A stretch of 6,675 nt of DNA from RGIG3009 sp964433065 (GTDB taxonomy: Bacteria > Bacillota > Clostridia > Oscillospirales > Acutalibacteraceae), in assembly GCA_964433065.1 (NCBI GenBank), contig CAYSPZ010000080.1:1-6675 (forward strand). The letters run 5' to 3'. The translations under genes and the position numbers were made by a program. The number at the start of each line of letters is the position of its first letter. Within the stretch, counting starts at the first letter, position 1. Positions 1 through 6,560 of the stretch are shown piece after piece. Under the pieces are notes generated by a model. That model saw only the letters and a program-made list of their open reading frames with translations. It did no database searches and was not told the DNA's origin.

Positions 1-767
1 AGATCACCACCGGTCTTAACAAGTCGGACCTGATCATCGTCGGTGCGCGTCCCGGTATGGGTAAAACCAGTTTTGCACTCAATATCGCGCGAAACGTGGC
101 GGTACAAGAGGGGCGAAAAGTTGCCGTTTTCAACTTGGAAATGTCCCGCGAACAGATGGTCAACCGCTTTTTATCCGCCGAAGCACGTGTATCTTCAAAG
201 AAACTGCGCGTCGGTAACTTGACCCCCGATGAATGGAGTCGTATGGCATATGCGTCCAGTACGCTATGCAAAGCGCCCATCTATCTGGACGAAACACCCA
301 GTATTACCGTTCCGGAAATGAAAGCGCGGTTACGACGGTTAAAAGACGTTGATTTCGTCGTAATCGACTATTTACAGTTGATGCATTCTGCGAAAAAGAC
401 GGATAACCGTGTTCAGGAAGTTTCGGAGATCACGCGAAGCCTTAAAATTATGGCAAAGGAACTGAACGTTCCGGTCATGGTGTGCGCACAGTTGGCGCGT
501 ACCACCGAAAAACAGTCCAATCACCGTCCGGGCTTGTCCGATCTTCGTGAATCGGGTTCGATCGAACAGGATGCCGACCAGGTGTTGTTCCTGTATCGCG
601 ACGAATACTATCAAAATGAGAAGGACGATCCGTCCAAGGTGGAAGTCGGTACTTCCGAAGTGATCGTTGCGAAAAACCGTCACGGCGAACTCGGGACCGT
701 AAAACTGGCATTCCAAGGCGAATTCACGCAGTTTTCTTCGTTGGAACTGCATCACAACGAAGGTTGA
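1..767 (+). CDS. dnaB: Replicative DNA helicase DnaB, C-terminal RecA-like domain (5' end outside window)
   Basis: The reading frame is open from the window edge (first full codon at 3) to TGA at 765–767, giving 254 residues of the C-terminal ATPase domain. The N-terminal primase-binding domain and linker, roughly 190–200 residues in this family, lie upstream. Visible motifs are Walker A (GARPGMGKTS, bases 42–71), the H1a segment NLEMS with its conserved glutamate, Walker B VVIDYLQLM (bases 354–380), the H3 stretch ending in CAQLAR, the RPGLSDLRESGSIEQDAD segment, and near the end KNRHGELG, which carries the arginine-finger region. By family knowledge this is the hexameric 5'-3' helicase that unwinds DNA at the replication fork. 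An ATG at 57 falls inside the Walker A motif and is not a real start. tilS begins 4 nt downstream, so the two are probably co-transcribed. Confidence 0.96.
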   Translation, partial: ITTGLNKSDLIIVGARPGMGKTSFALNIARNVAVQEGRKVAVFNLEMSREQMVNRFLSAEARVSSKKLRVGNLTPDEWSRMAYASSTLCKAPIYLDETPSITVPEMKARLRRLKDVDFVVIDYLQLMHSAKKTDNRVQEVSEITRSLKIMAKELNVPVMVCAQLARTTEKQSNHRPGLSDLRESGSIEQDADQVLFLYRDEYYQNEKDDPSKVEVGTSEVIVAKNRHGELGTVKLAFQGEFTQFSSLELHHNEG

Positions 768-771
768 TGGT

Positions 772-2082
772 ATGACGGTTGTGGAAAAAGTACGCGCGGC
801 ATTGACTGATAAAAAGATGGTCGCGACGGGAGACACGATTGTTGTCGGTCTCTCGGGAGGCGCGGATTCGGTTACGTTGTTACATTGCCTTTGTTCGTTG
901 AAAGAGGAGTTTGGTTACGACCTTTGCGCCGTACACGTACATCACGGGTTGCGCGGTGACGAAGCGGATCGTGATCGTGATTTTACCGAATGGTTATGTA
1001 ACGAATGGAGCGTGCCGTTTGCTTGTTATACATACGATGTTCAGGCAAAAGCACAGGAACACGGCAAAGGAATCGAAGAGATGGGAAGAGAACTTCGTTA
1101 CCAAGCGTTTAACGAGGTTGCTTCCCGTTTTCCCTGTGCTCGTATCGCGACGGCACACAACGCGGATGATCACATCGAAACGGTACTGCTGCACCTGTGC
1201 CGCGGTTGCGGATTGCACGGGTTGACGGGGATCCCCGACGTGCGGGACAACATCATTCGTCCGCTCAGCGGTTGTACGCGAAACGAGATCGAAGCGTATT
1301 GTCAACTGAACGGTTTGTCGTATGTGACCGATTCAACCAACGCGGATGACCGATACACCCGTAACCGCATTCGTCATCAGTTGATCCCGTTGTTGTCCGA
1401 GATCCATCCCAATGCACAACAATCGGTGTTGCGTTTAGCGGCACAGGCGAGTCAAACAGAAGACTATTTACAGGCGCAAGTATCTCCCGTTTTTCAACAA
1501 ATGACGACAAACGATCCCGATCGGTTTCACCGTGCACCGCTTTTAAAAGCAGATCCGTTTTTACAGAAATTTTTGTTAAGGGAATGGATGCGCACGAAGA
1601 ATATCGCCATTAGCGAAAGTCACGTTCTTTCGATGCAGAAAGCCGTACAAGAAGGCGGCACGGTGATTTTGCCGAATGCCGTTACGTTTGAAGTTTCGCG
1701 GTCATTTATCACCTTGACGGAAAGATCAACACCGTCGATCCCGTATGACATCGAGGTGCTGACACGCCAAGAATATGAACAAAAACTAAATATTTCAAAA
1801 GAACTATTTAAAAACTGTTGCGACTATGATATGATATGTGGCGATGTGCGGATACGTTATCGGTTAGAGGGCGATGCGTATCGTCCCGCAGGTCGCAAAT
1901 GTCAAAAAACGTTACGAAAATTGTTTAACGAAAATGAAGTACCGAAACCGTTGCGGTCGACTGTCCCGTTGGTATGTGACGATCAAGGAATCGTTATTGT
2001 CGGCGGATTCGGTTGTGATGAGCGCGTAGCCGTCACGCCGAGTACGACACGTATTCTGGTTTTGAAAAAAACGGAGGAGTAA
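772..2082 (+). CDS. tilS: tRNA(Ile)-lysidine synthase TilS
   Basis: 436 residues, a full-length TilS. The enzyme uses ATP and lysine to convert C34 of the CAU-anticodon tRNA-Ile to lysidine, so that it reads AUA codons. The N-type ATP pyrophosphatase domain has the PP-loop SGGADS at residues 28–33, HVHHGLRG at 55–62, and AHNADDHIET followed by the GCGLHGLTGI segment at about 128–154. DSTNADDRYTRNRIRH at 187–202 is the typical TilS tRNA-side motif. The C-terminal TilS domain, about 360–430, contains the KTLRKLFNE and PLRSTVPLVCD segments. The ATG at 772 is chosen because it puts the family N-terminus a normal distance before the PP-loop. The site upstream is weak (GAAGG, 759–763) and lies inside the end of dnaB, which suggests translational coupling. 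The linker between domains (about 1780–1845) is locally AT-rich. hpt begins 3 nt after the stop. Confidence 0.97.
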   Translation: MTVVEKVRAALTDKKMVATGDTIVVGLSGGADSVTLLHCLCSLKEEFGYDLCAVHVHHGLRGDEADRDRDFTEWLCNEWSVPFACYTYDVQAKAQEHGKGIEEMGRELRYQAFNEVASRFPCARIATAHNADDHIETVLLHLCRGCGLHGLTGIPDVRDNIIRPLSGCTRNEIEAYCQLNGLSYVTDSTNADDRYTRNRIRHQLIPLLSEIHPNAQQSVLRLAAQASQTEDYLQAQVSPVFQQMTTNDPDRFHRAPLLKADPFLQKFLLREWMRTKNIAISESHVLSMQKAVQEGGTVILPNAVTFEVSRSFITLTERSTPSIPYDIEVLTRQEYEQKLNISKELFKNCCDYDMICGDVRIRYRLEGDAYRPAGRKCQKTLRKLFNENEVPKPLRSTVPLVCDDQGIVIVGGFGCDERVAVTPSTTRILVLKKTEE

Positions 2083-2085
2083 AAT

Positions 2086-2634
2086 ATGGCAACCATTTTT
2101 GACGACATCGGGGAAATCTTATTTACTAAGGAAGATATTGCGGCAATCGTGAAACGAATGGGAAAACAGATCAGCGAAGATTACCGCGATAAGAATCTGT
2201 TGTTAGTCAGTGTTTTGAAAGGATCGTTACCGTTTATGGCGGATCTTATGCGCGAGATCACCATCCCGTGCGCCATTGACTTTTTGTCGGTTTCCAGTTA
2301 CGGTAGCGGCACTTCGACGTCGGGTGAGGTACGCGTTTTAAAGGATCTGGATGCTTCTTTGGAAGGGAAAGACCTGTTGATCGTAGAAGATATCTTAGAC
2401 TCCGGTGTTACCCTTTCGTTTTTGTTAAAAACATTATCCGCAAGAAATCCCGCCAGTATTCGGTTGTGTACCTTTTTGGATAAACCCGAACGCCGTCGCG
2501 TGGATATTCACGCAGATTACGTCGGCGCGGCAGTACCGGACAAGTTCATTGTCGGGTATGGGCTGGATTATGCGGAAAAATACCGCAACGTTCCGTACGT
2601 CGGCGTGTTAAAACCCGAAATTTATATGTCCTGA
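2086..2634 (+). CDS. hpt: Hypoxanthine phosphoribosyltransferase
   Basis: 182 residues, the usual length for the bacterial enzyme. It salvages hypoxanthine (and often guanine) with PRPP to give IMP or GMP in the cytosol. The PRPP-binding signature LLIVEDILDSGVTL lies at residues 97–110, with the acidic pair E101–D102. The pyrophosphate-loop segment LKGS is at 44–47. FLDKPERR (130–137) carries the conserved purine-contacting lysine, and PDKFIVGYGLDYAEKYRN (151–168) is the C-terminal purine-site segment. The ATG is preceded by GGAGG at 2073–2077 with 8 nt spacing, and this site overlaps the last codons of tilS. The position between tilS and ftsH is the conserved Firmicutes arrangement; in Bacillus the gene is called hprT. 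Whether guanine or hypoxanthine is preferred cannot be read from the sequence. Confidence 0.97.
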   Translation: MATIFDDIGEILFTKEDIAAIVKRMGKQISEDYRDKNLLLVSVLKGSLPFMADLMREITIPCAIDFLSVSSYGSGTSTSGEVRVLKDLDASLEGKDLLIVEDILDSGVTLSFLLKTLSARNPASIRLCTFLDKPERRRVDIHADYVGAAVPDKFIVGYGLDYAEKYRNVPYVGVLKPEIYMS

Positions 2635-2637
2635 AAT

Positions 2638-2643
2638 AAGGAG
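2638..2643 (+). promoter_or_regulatory. Ribosome binding site that fixes the TTG start of ftsH
   Basis: AAGGAG lies 10 nt before TTG at 2654, just after the hpt stop. There is no ATG in frame close by, and the downstream residues (MEINQNDNNHNRL, then the first membrane segment) make a normal FtsH N-terminus, so TTG is the best start. The CTG at 2651 is in frame at 7 nt spacing but is a much rarer initiator. Confidence 0.75.
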
Positions 2644-2653
2644 TGAATCACTG

Positions 2654-4576
2654 TTGGAAATCAATCAAAACGATAACAACCATAACAGACTGTTCCGTGT
2701 GTTAGGGTTGGCGATCGGTGTTCCGCTTATTGCCATCTTGATCGTTTGGATGTTCTTTACCGGCAACCAAACGCAGAAAGATCTGGTCTATTCCGACTAT
2801 GTCAATATGTTCAAGCAAGAACAGGTTGAAAAGTTGGAAATGGATCTTCGCAGCGGTTCGATGATCATTACGCTCAAACCGGAATTCCGTACCGATGCGA
2901 ACAAAGACGGCAAGATCGACGAAAAGGATACGTTAAAATATTCCGCTCCCGATGTGGGATTGTTTATCGAGGATATTCGTCCGTATTATCCCGGGAAGAT
3001 CGATTTTGTCAAAAGCACCAGTATCCCGTGGTTCAGTCTGTTATCGTCGATTCTGCTCGGCGGTATGTTTGTGTGGATGATCGTTTCGATGCGCCGCTCT
3101 TTCGCCAATATGGACGGCGGTAAGATGATGGGCTTCGGTAAAGCACACGTTAAACAAACGGCGGACGAAAAACGCAAGACCACCTTTGCGGATGTTGCGG
3201 GTGCGGACGAAGAAAAAGAGGAATTACAAGAGATCGTCGAATTTTTGCGTTCCCCGAAAAAGTATAAAGAATTGGGCGCACGTGTCCCGAAAGGTGTGTT
3301 ACTGGTCGGCCCTCCAGGCACCGGTAAGACCTTGTTAGCAAGAGCGGTTGCGGGTGAAGCCGGTGTGCAGTTCTTCTCGATCTCCGGTTCGGATTTCGTG
3401 GAAATGTACGTCGGTGTCGGTGCATCCCGTGTGCGTGACCTGTTTGAACAGGCAAAGAAAAACGCTCCGTGTATCATTTTTATTGACGAGATCGATGCGG
3501 TCGGTCGCCAACGCGGCGCAGGTCTCGGCGGCGGACACGACGAACGTGAACAAACGCTTAACCAATTGCTCGTTGAAATGGACGGGTTCGGTGCCAATGA
3601 AGGTGTCATTATGATGGCGGCAACCAACCGCCCCGATATTCTGGATCCTGCGTTGATGCGTCCCGGTCGTTTTGACCGACGTGTTGTGGTCAATTACCCC
3701 GACGTAAAGGGGAGAGAGGCGATTTTGCGCGTACACGCCAAAGGAAAACCGTTAGGTCCCGACGTGGATCTGTCGGTGATCGCGCGATCGACGGTCGGAT
3801 TTACAGGTGCCGATCTGGAAAACCTGTTAAATGAAGCGGCATTGTTGGCGGCGCGGCGGTCGTATCATTCCATCACAATGGAAGAAATCGAAGAAGCAAC
3901 CTTAAAAGTCGTAATGGGAACCGAAAAACGCAGTCACGTTGTCAGCGAAAAGGATAAACGCATTACCGCGTTCCACGAAGCGGGTCACGCGATCGTTTCG
4001 TATTTCTGCCCGACGCAAGACCCCGTACACCAGATTTCGGTCATTCCGCGCGGTATGGCGGCAGGGTTTACGATGAACCTACCCGAAAACGATCATCAAC
4101 ACCTGACCAAAAAGCGGATGCACGAAGATATCGCCGTGTTGCTCGGCGGTCGCGTCGCTGAGGAAATCGTGTTTGACGACGTTTCCACCGGTGCGTCCAA
4201 CGATCTGGAACGTTCCACCGAAACCGCACGGAAAATGGTAACGAAATACGGTATGAGCAGTACGCTCGGTCCGGTTGTGTTCGGTGCATCCGACTCCAAC
4301 GAAGTGTTTTTGGGCCGTGATTTCGGGCATACCCGCAACTATTCCGAAGAAGTCGCCGCTCAGATCGATGCGGAAATCAAGGGCATCATCACCGACGCAT
4401 ACAGTAAAACGCGGAATATCCTGAACGATCACCGCGACAAACTGGATTTTGTTGCCGAATACCTGATTGCTAACGAAAAGATGGACGGTGTCCAGTTTAA
4501 AGCGGCAATGGAAGGAAAAGAAATTCCCGAATATTCCGGCAGTAACCTGTTTGTTCCCGCCAAGGCGGAAGAATAA
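2654..4576 (+). CDS. ftsH: ATP-dependent zinc metalloprotease FtsH
   Basis: 640 residues, a normal full length. FtsH is a membrane-anchored hexamer that unfolds and degrades misfolded membrane proteins and selected regulators. Layout: a short cytosolic N-terminus; TM1 at about 16–36; an extracytoplasmic domain at about 37–124; TM2 at about 126–146; the AAA+ domain with Walker A GPPGTGKT (219–226), Walker B IIFIDEID (274–281) and second region of homology (324–343, arginine fingers R336 and R339); and an M41 peptidase domain with HEAGH (441–445) and the third zinc ligand probably D516 or D517 in the SNDLE segment. The pore aromatic position is Y252 in EMYVGVG, where many family members have Phe. 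The extracytoplasmic domain contains DANKDGKIDEKD (81–92), which has the spacing of an EF-hand/dockerin calcium loop and is not a usual part of FtsH. The C-terminal tail is short and ends KAEE. It is the last gene of the unit and is followed by a terminator. Confidence 0.98.
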   Translation: MEINQNDNNHNRLFRVLGLAIGVPLIAILIVWMFFTGNQTQKDLVYSDYVNMFKQEQVEKLEMDLRSGSMIITLKPEFRTDANKDGKIDEKDTLKYSAPDVGLFIEDIRPYYPGKIDFVKSTSIPWFSLLSSILLGGMFVWMIVSMRRSFANMDGGKMMGFGKAHVKQTADEKRKTTFADVAGADEEKEELQEIVEFLRSPKKYKELGARVPKGVLLVGPPGTGKTLLARAVAGEAGVQFFSISGSDFVEMYVGVGASRVRDLFEQAKKNAPCIIFIDEIDAVGRQRGAGLGGGHDEREQTLNQLLVEMDGFGANEGVIMMAATNRPDILDPALMRPGRFDRRVVVNYPDVKGREAILRVHAKGKPLGPDVDLSVIARSTVGFTGADLENLLNEAALLAARRSYHSITMEEIEEATLKVVMGTEKRSHVVSEKDKRITAFHEAGHAIVSYFCPTQDPVHQISVIPRGMAAGFTMNLPENDHQHLTKKRMHEDIAVLLGGRVAEEIVFDDVSTGASNDLERSTETARKMVTKYGMSSTLGPVVFGASDSNEVFLGRDFGHTRNYSEEVAAQIDAEIKGIITDAYSKTRNILNDHRDKLDFVAEYLIANEKMDGVQFKAAMEGKEIPEYSGSNLFVPAKAEE

Positions 4577-4579
4577 TAT

Positions 4580-4619
4580 AAAACGCTTTCCTGAGAGGAA
4601 TCTCAAGAAAGCGTTTTTT
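4580..4619. terminator. Bidirectional intrinsic terminator between ftsH and the convergent Cys-rich gene
   Basis: The arms 4580–4596 and 4601–4617 form a 17-position stem with one C·A mismatch (4591/4606) and a GGAA tetraloop (4597–4600). On the + strand it ends in a run of six T (4614–4619), 3 nt after the ftsH stop. On the minus strand the complement of 4571–4583 gives a T-rich tract, and the hairpin starts about 10 nt after the stop of the minus-strand gene, so it probably serves both genes. Confidence 0.9.
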
Positions 4620-4627
4620 GTTATGTA

Positions 4628-5065
4628 TTATTCGGTATCGTTGTCATCGTGCACTGCCACGGCGTGAATGGTAACGATACGGGAACCGCTGTTGTTTTCG
4701 GTCGTATCAAAGGTCATTTGACCACCGCATACCGAACAGGTGGGACGGATCGCTTCATCGGATGCACGAACCTGCAACGGTAGGTTACGTTGACTGGCGA
4801 TACAGGCGCGTTGGTGACCGGATAACACTTCGCCGTGATCGCATTCGCACAACGCTACCGTGATGGGACGCATCTGTTCTTTTTTGGAACACATCGCCTT
4901 GTACATTTTGGGACAATATAAAAGGTCGTTAGTCGCGATCTTCTGAGCGCCGTTTGCGGAGAAATCGGTAACAACGTTCAAGGAACATTTTCCGGTTTTC
5001 AAAAAATAGCAATTGCTTTTACTCAGTTTGATCGTCACGTCGATTTTTGCCTTTGAAGTACTCAT
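4628..5065 (-). CDS. Unrecognised Cys-rich, probably metal-binding cytosolic protein (145 aa)
   Basis: I do not recognise the family. The 145-residue product has nine cysteines (19, 27, 51, 59, 73, 75, 88, 110, 113) and histidines at 77, 84, 134 and 139. Groupings are C-x7-C twice, CEC-x-H, a GHQRAC segment and a terminal CSVCGGQ knuckle (C110-x2-C113), followed by an acidic tail (HDDNDTE). No signal peptide or membrane segment is seen, so a cytosolic zinc-ribbon-like or metal-binding protein is an inference. It is likely real: codon use resembles its neighbours, and it has a strong Shine-Dalgarno AGAGGTGA (5078–5071) just before ATG 5065–5063, an extended -10 promoter upstream, and a terminator after its stop. 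A GTG in frame at 5074 would add three residues but overlaps the Shine-Dalgarno, so ATG is preferred. It is convergent with ftsH and divergent from spoIVB. Confidence 0.8.
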   Translation of the reverse strand: MSTSKAKIDVTIKLSKSNCYFLKTGKCSLNVVTDFSANGAQKIATNDLLYCPKMYKAMCSKKEQMRPITVALCECDHGEVLSGHQRACIASQRNLPLQVRASDEAIRPTCSVCGGQMTFDTTENNSGSRIVTIHAVAVHDDNDTE

Positions 5066-5070
5066 TGGAA

Positions 5071-5078
5071 TCACCTCT
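5071..5078 (-). promoter_or_regulatory. Ribosome binding site of the Cys-rich gene
   Basis: Read on the minus strand it is AGAGGTGA, 5 nt before ATG (5065–5063). It decides the start against the in-frame GTG at 5074–5072, which lies inside this site. Confidence 0.8.
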
Positions 5079-5085
5079 GTTTGTT

Positions 5086-5113
5086 ATTGTATCATATAAT
5101 ATCCGATTTTGAA
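5086..5113 (-). promoter_or_regulatory. Probable sigma-A extended -10 promoter of the Cys-rich gene
   Basis: On the minus strand, TGA followed by TACAAT (5094–5086) makes an extended -10. A weak -35, TTCAAA (5113–5108, four of six consensus bases), lies 16 nt upstream. Transcription would start near 5080, leaving a very short leader with the Shine-Dalgarno. The surroundings are AT-rich, as promoters often are. This rests on pattern matching only. Confidence 0.6.
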
Positions 5114-5232
5114 ATAGTTAATTTTAATTTTTTCCGACTTTACTATTTTTGTTCATAAGCGGCGGATTTTTCAATTGATAAAGTCTTCGTTTGGTGGAAC
5201 AGTAATAGAGCAAACGCAGATACGAGGATTCT

Positions 5233-6459
5233 ATGAGTAAAACAAGTAAACAAATCTTTTTGTTGTTAACCTTAGCCGTCGTTTTCGTTCAAAGCGCCGT
5301 CAGTTATTGGTATGTGAAACTTCCGGACACATACAAAGTGGAAAGAGGAGAAACGCTTAAAATTACCGATCGCATTCAAACGACTGTCGCCGGTAACGGT
5401 TCAAGCGTTCAAAGTGTAAACAACACTGCTGACAACACCTATCGTTCGGTATTGAAATGGTGCGGCATTTTCCCCATAAAAACCGTATCGGTTGAGGTGG
5501 TGGACTCGTCGGTGGTGACGGTGGGCGGAACACCGTTTGGCATCAAGTTATATACCGATGGCGTACTGATCGTTTCGTTTTCCGACGTTGATACCGCAAA
5601 AGGGAAGTGTTGCCCCGCACAAAAATGCGGGTTAAAGGTGGGGGACGTGATCGTATCCATCAACGGTAAAGAGGTATTTACCAATCAAGAGGTTGCCGAT
5701 CTGGTGGAAAATTGCGGCGGAAAAGAACTCAATTTGACCATTCGCCGCGATAACGTGTTATCGGTAGTGAAACTCAAACCCGAAAAATCTTATAGCGAAA
5801 ATCGGTATAAGATCGGTATGTGGGTGCGCGACAGTTCCGCAGGAGTGGGGACTTTGACCTTTTACGACCCCAAATCGGGCGTTTTGGCAGGTTTGGGACA
5901 TCCGATATGCGATGTCGATACAGGCGAAATTATGCCCATTTCTACGGGCGAATTGGTAAACGCCAGAATCTACGACGTCAAAAAGAGTGTGGCGGGAACC
6001 CCCGGTGAACTACACGGCGGTTTTGAAAGCGGCACACTGGGAAAATTGGTCAGTAACAATCTCGCCGGTGTGTACGCACAAGCCACAACCCCGTTGTTGG
6101 GAGATACGGTTGAAGTCGCGTTAAAGCAGGAAGTTAAAGAGGGGAAAGCGGAGATCTATACAACCATAAACGGAATCAAACCCGAACGATATACGATAGA
6201 GATCAAACAGATCAATTACAAAAATGCGTCCATTACGCGCAATATGGTGATCGAGATCACCGACGAGCGGTTGTTATCCAAAACGGGTGGGATCGTTCAA
6301 GGAATGAGCGGTTCGCCAATTATCCAAAACGGCAAACTTGTCGGAGCGGTCACGCACGTCCTTGTCAACGACCCGACCAAAGGCTACGCCATCTTTGCGG
6401 AGAATATGTTGGAGACTGCACAGAGTGTGGAAGAAGAACAATTAAGGCAAGCGTCTTAA
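5233..6459 (+). CDS. spoIVB: SpoIVB sporulation signalling serine protease (S55)
   Basis: 408 residues, close to the family length. By knowledge of Bacillus, SpoIVB is secreted from the forespore into the space between the two spore membranes and cleaves SpoIVFA to release SpoIVFB, which activates pro-sigma-K in the mother cell. Visible parts: an uncleaved-type N-terminal anchor (about 7–25), a PDZ domain (about 100–180, with LKVGDVIVSINGKEV), and the S55 peptidase domain. The probable catalytic triad is H223 (GLGHPI), D344 (EITDER) and S359 (GMSGSP). The 15-residue distance from Asp to Ser equals that of the Bacillus enzyme. The PDZ loop holds clustered cysteines C126, C127 and C132, with others at 77, 161 and 226. 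The ATG has GAGGA at 5224–5228 just upstream. It has a terminator at once after the stop and no visible recN or spo0A next to it. Confidence 0.95.
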   Translation: MSKTSKQIFLLLTLAVVFVQSAVSYWYVKLPDTYKVERGETLKITDRIQTTVAGNGSSVQSVNNTADNTYRSVLKWCGIFPIKTVSVEVVDSSVVTVGGTPFGIKLYTDGVLIVSFSDVDTAKGKCCPAQKCGLKVGDVIVSINGKEVFTNQEVADLVENCGGKELNLTIRRDNVLSVVKLKPEKSYSENRYKIGMWVRDSSAGVGTLTFYDPKSGVLAGLGHPICDVDTGEIMPISTGELVNARIYDVKKSVAGTPGELHGGFESGTLGKLVSNNLAGVYAQATTPLLGDTVEVALKQEVKEGKAEIYTTINGIKPERYTIEIKQINYKNASITRNMVIEITDERLLSKTGGIVQGMSGSPIIQNGKLVGAVTHVLVNDPTKGYAIFAENMLETAQSVEEEQLRQAS

Positions 6460-6463
6460 ATTT

Positions 6464-6496
6464 AAAATCATCCCGATAATTGTCGGGATGATTTTT
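6464..6496 (+). terminator. Intrinsic terminator of spoIVB
   Basis: A perfect 13-bp stem (6464–6476 with 6483–6495) plus a closing T·G pair and an AATT loop is followed by T-rich sequence (6492–6496). It starts 4 nt after the spoIVB stop. The arm begins with AAAA, so it could also work for transcripts from the right. Confidence 0.9.
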
Positions 6497-6497
6497 G

Positions 6498-6526
6498 TTG
6501 CATTTTATACAATTATATGCTACACT
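6498..6526 (+). promoter_or_regulatory. Possible sigma-A extended -10 promoter upstream of a structured RNA
   Basis: TGC followed by TACACT (6518–6526) is an extended -10-like element (four of six bases in the hexamer). A weak -35, TTGCAT (6498–6503), lies exactly 17 nt upstream. It sits directly after the spoIVB terminator, so it would begin a separate transcript near 6533, 28 nt before the first helix of the structured region. Based on pattern matching only. Confidence 0.45.
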
Positions 6527-6560
6527 GATATTGCCAAACTAACTGAATATGTGTGAAATT

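Noticed and set aside
372..836. Minus-strand open frame opposite the end of dnaB
   Set aside because: It covers conserved dnaB motifs and the dnaB–tilS junction, and shows no family features.
1785..1845. AT-rich stretch with TATGAT repeats inside tilS, promoter-like for hpt and ftsH
   Set aside because: It encodes the linker between the two TilS domains in frame, and no -35 at suitable spacing was found. The AT bias alone does not support a promoter.
2986..3693. Long open frame on the minus strand opposite ftsH (235 codons)
   Set aside because: It is antisense to the highly conserved FtsH AAA+ region, has low-complexity Ser/Pro/Thr-rich composition and no recognisable domain. It is a shadow of codon use in ftsH.
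5150..5232. Sporulation (sigma-F or sigma-G) promoter for spoIVB
   Set aside because: TTCATA at 5152–5157 resembles a sigma-G -35, but no convincing CATAMTA-like -10 lies 17–18 nt downstream. TTGATA at 5175–5180 resembles a sigma-A -35 but also lacks a good -10. A promoter must exist, but I cannot place it.
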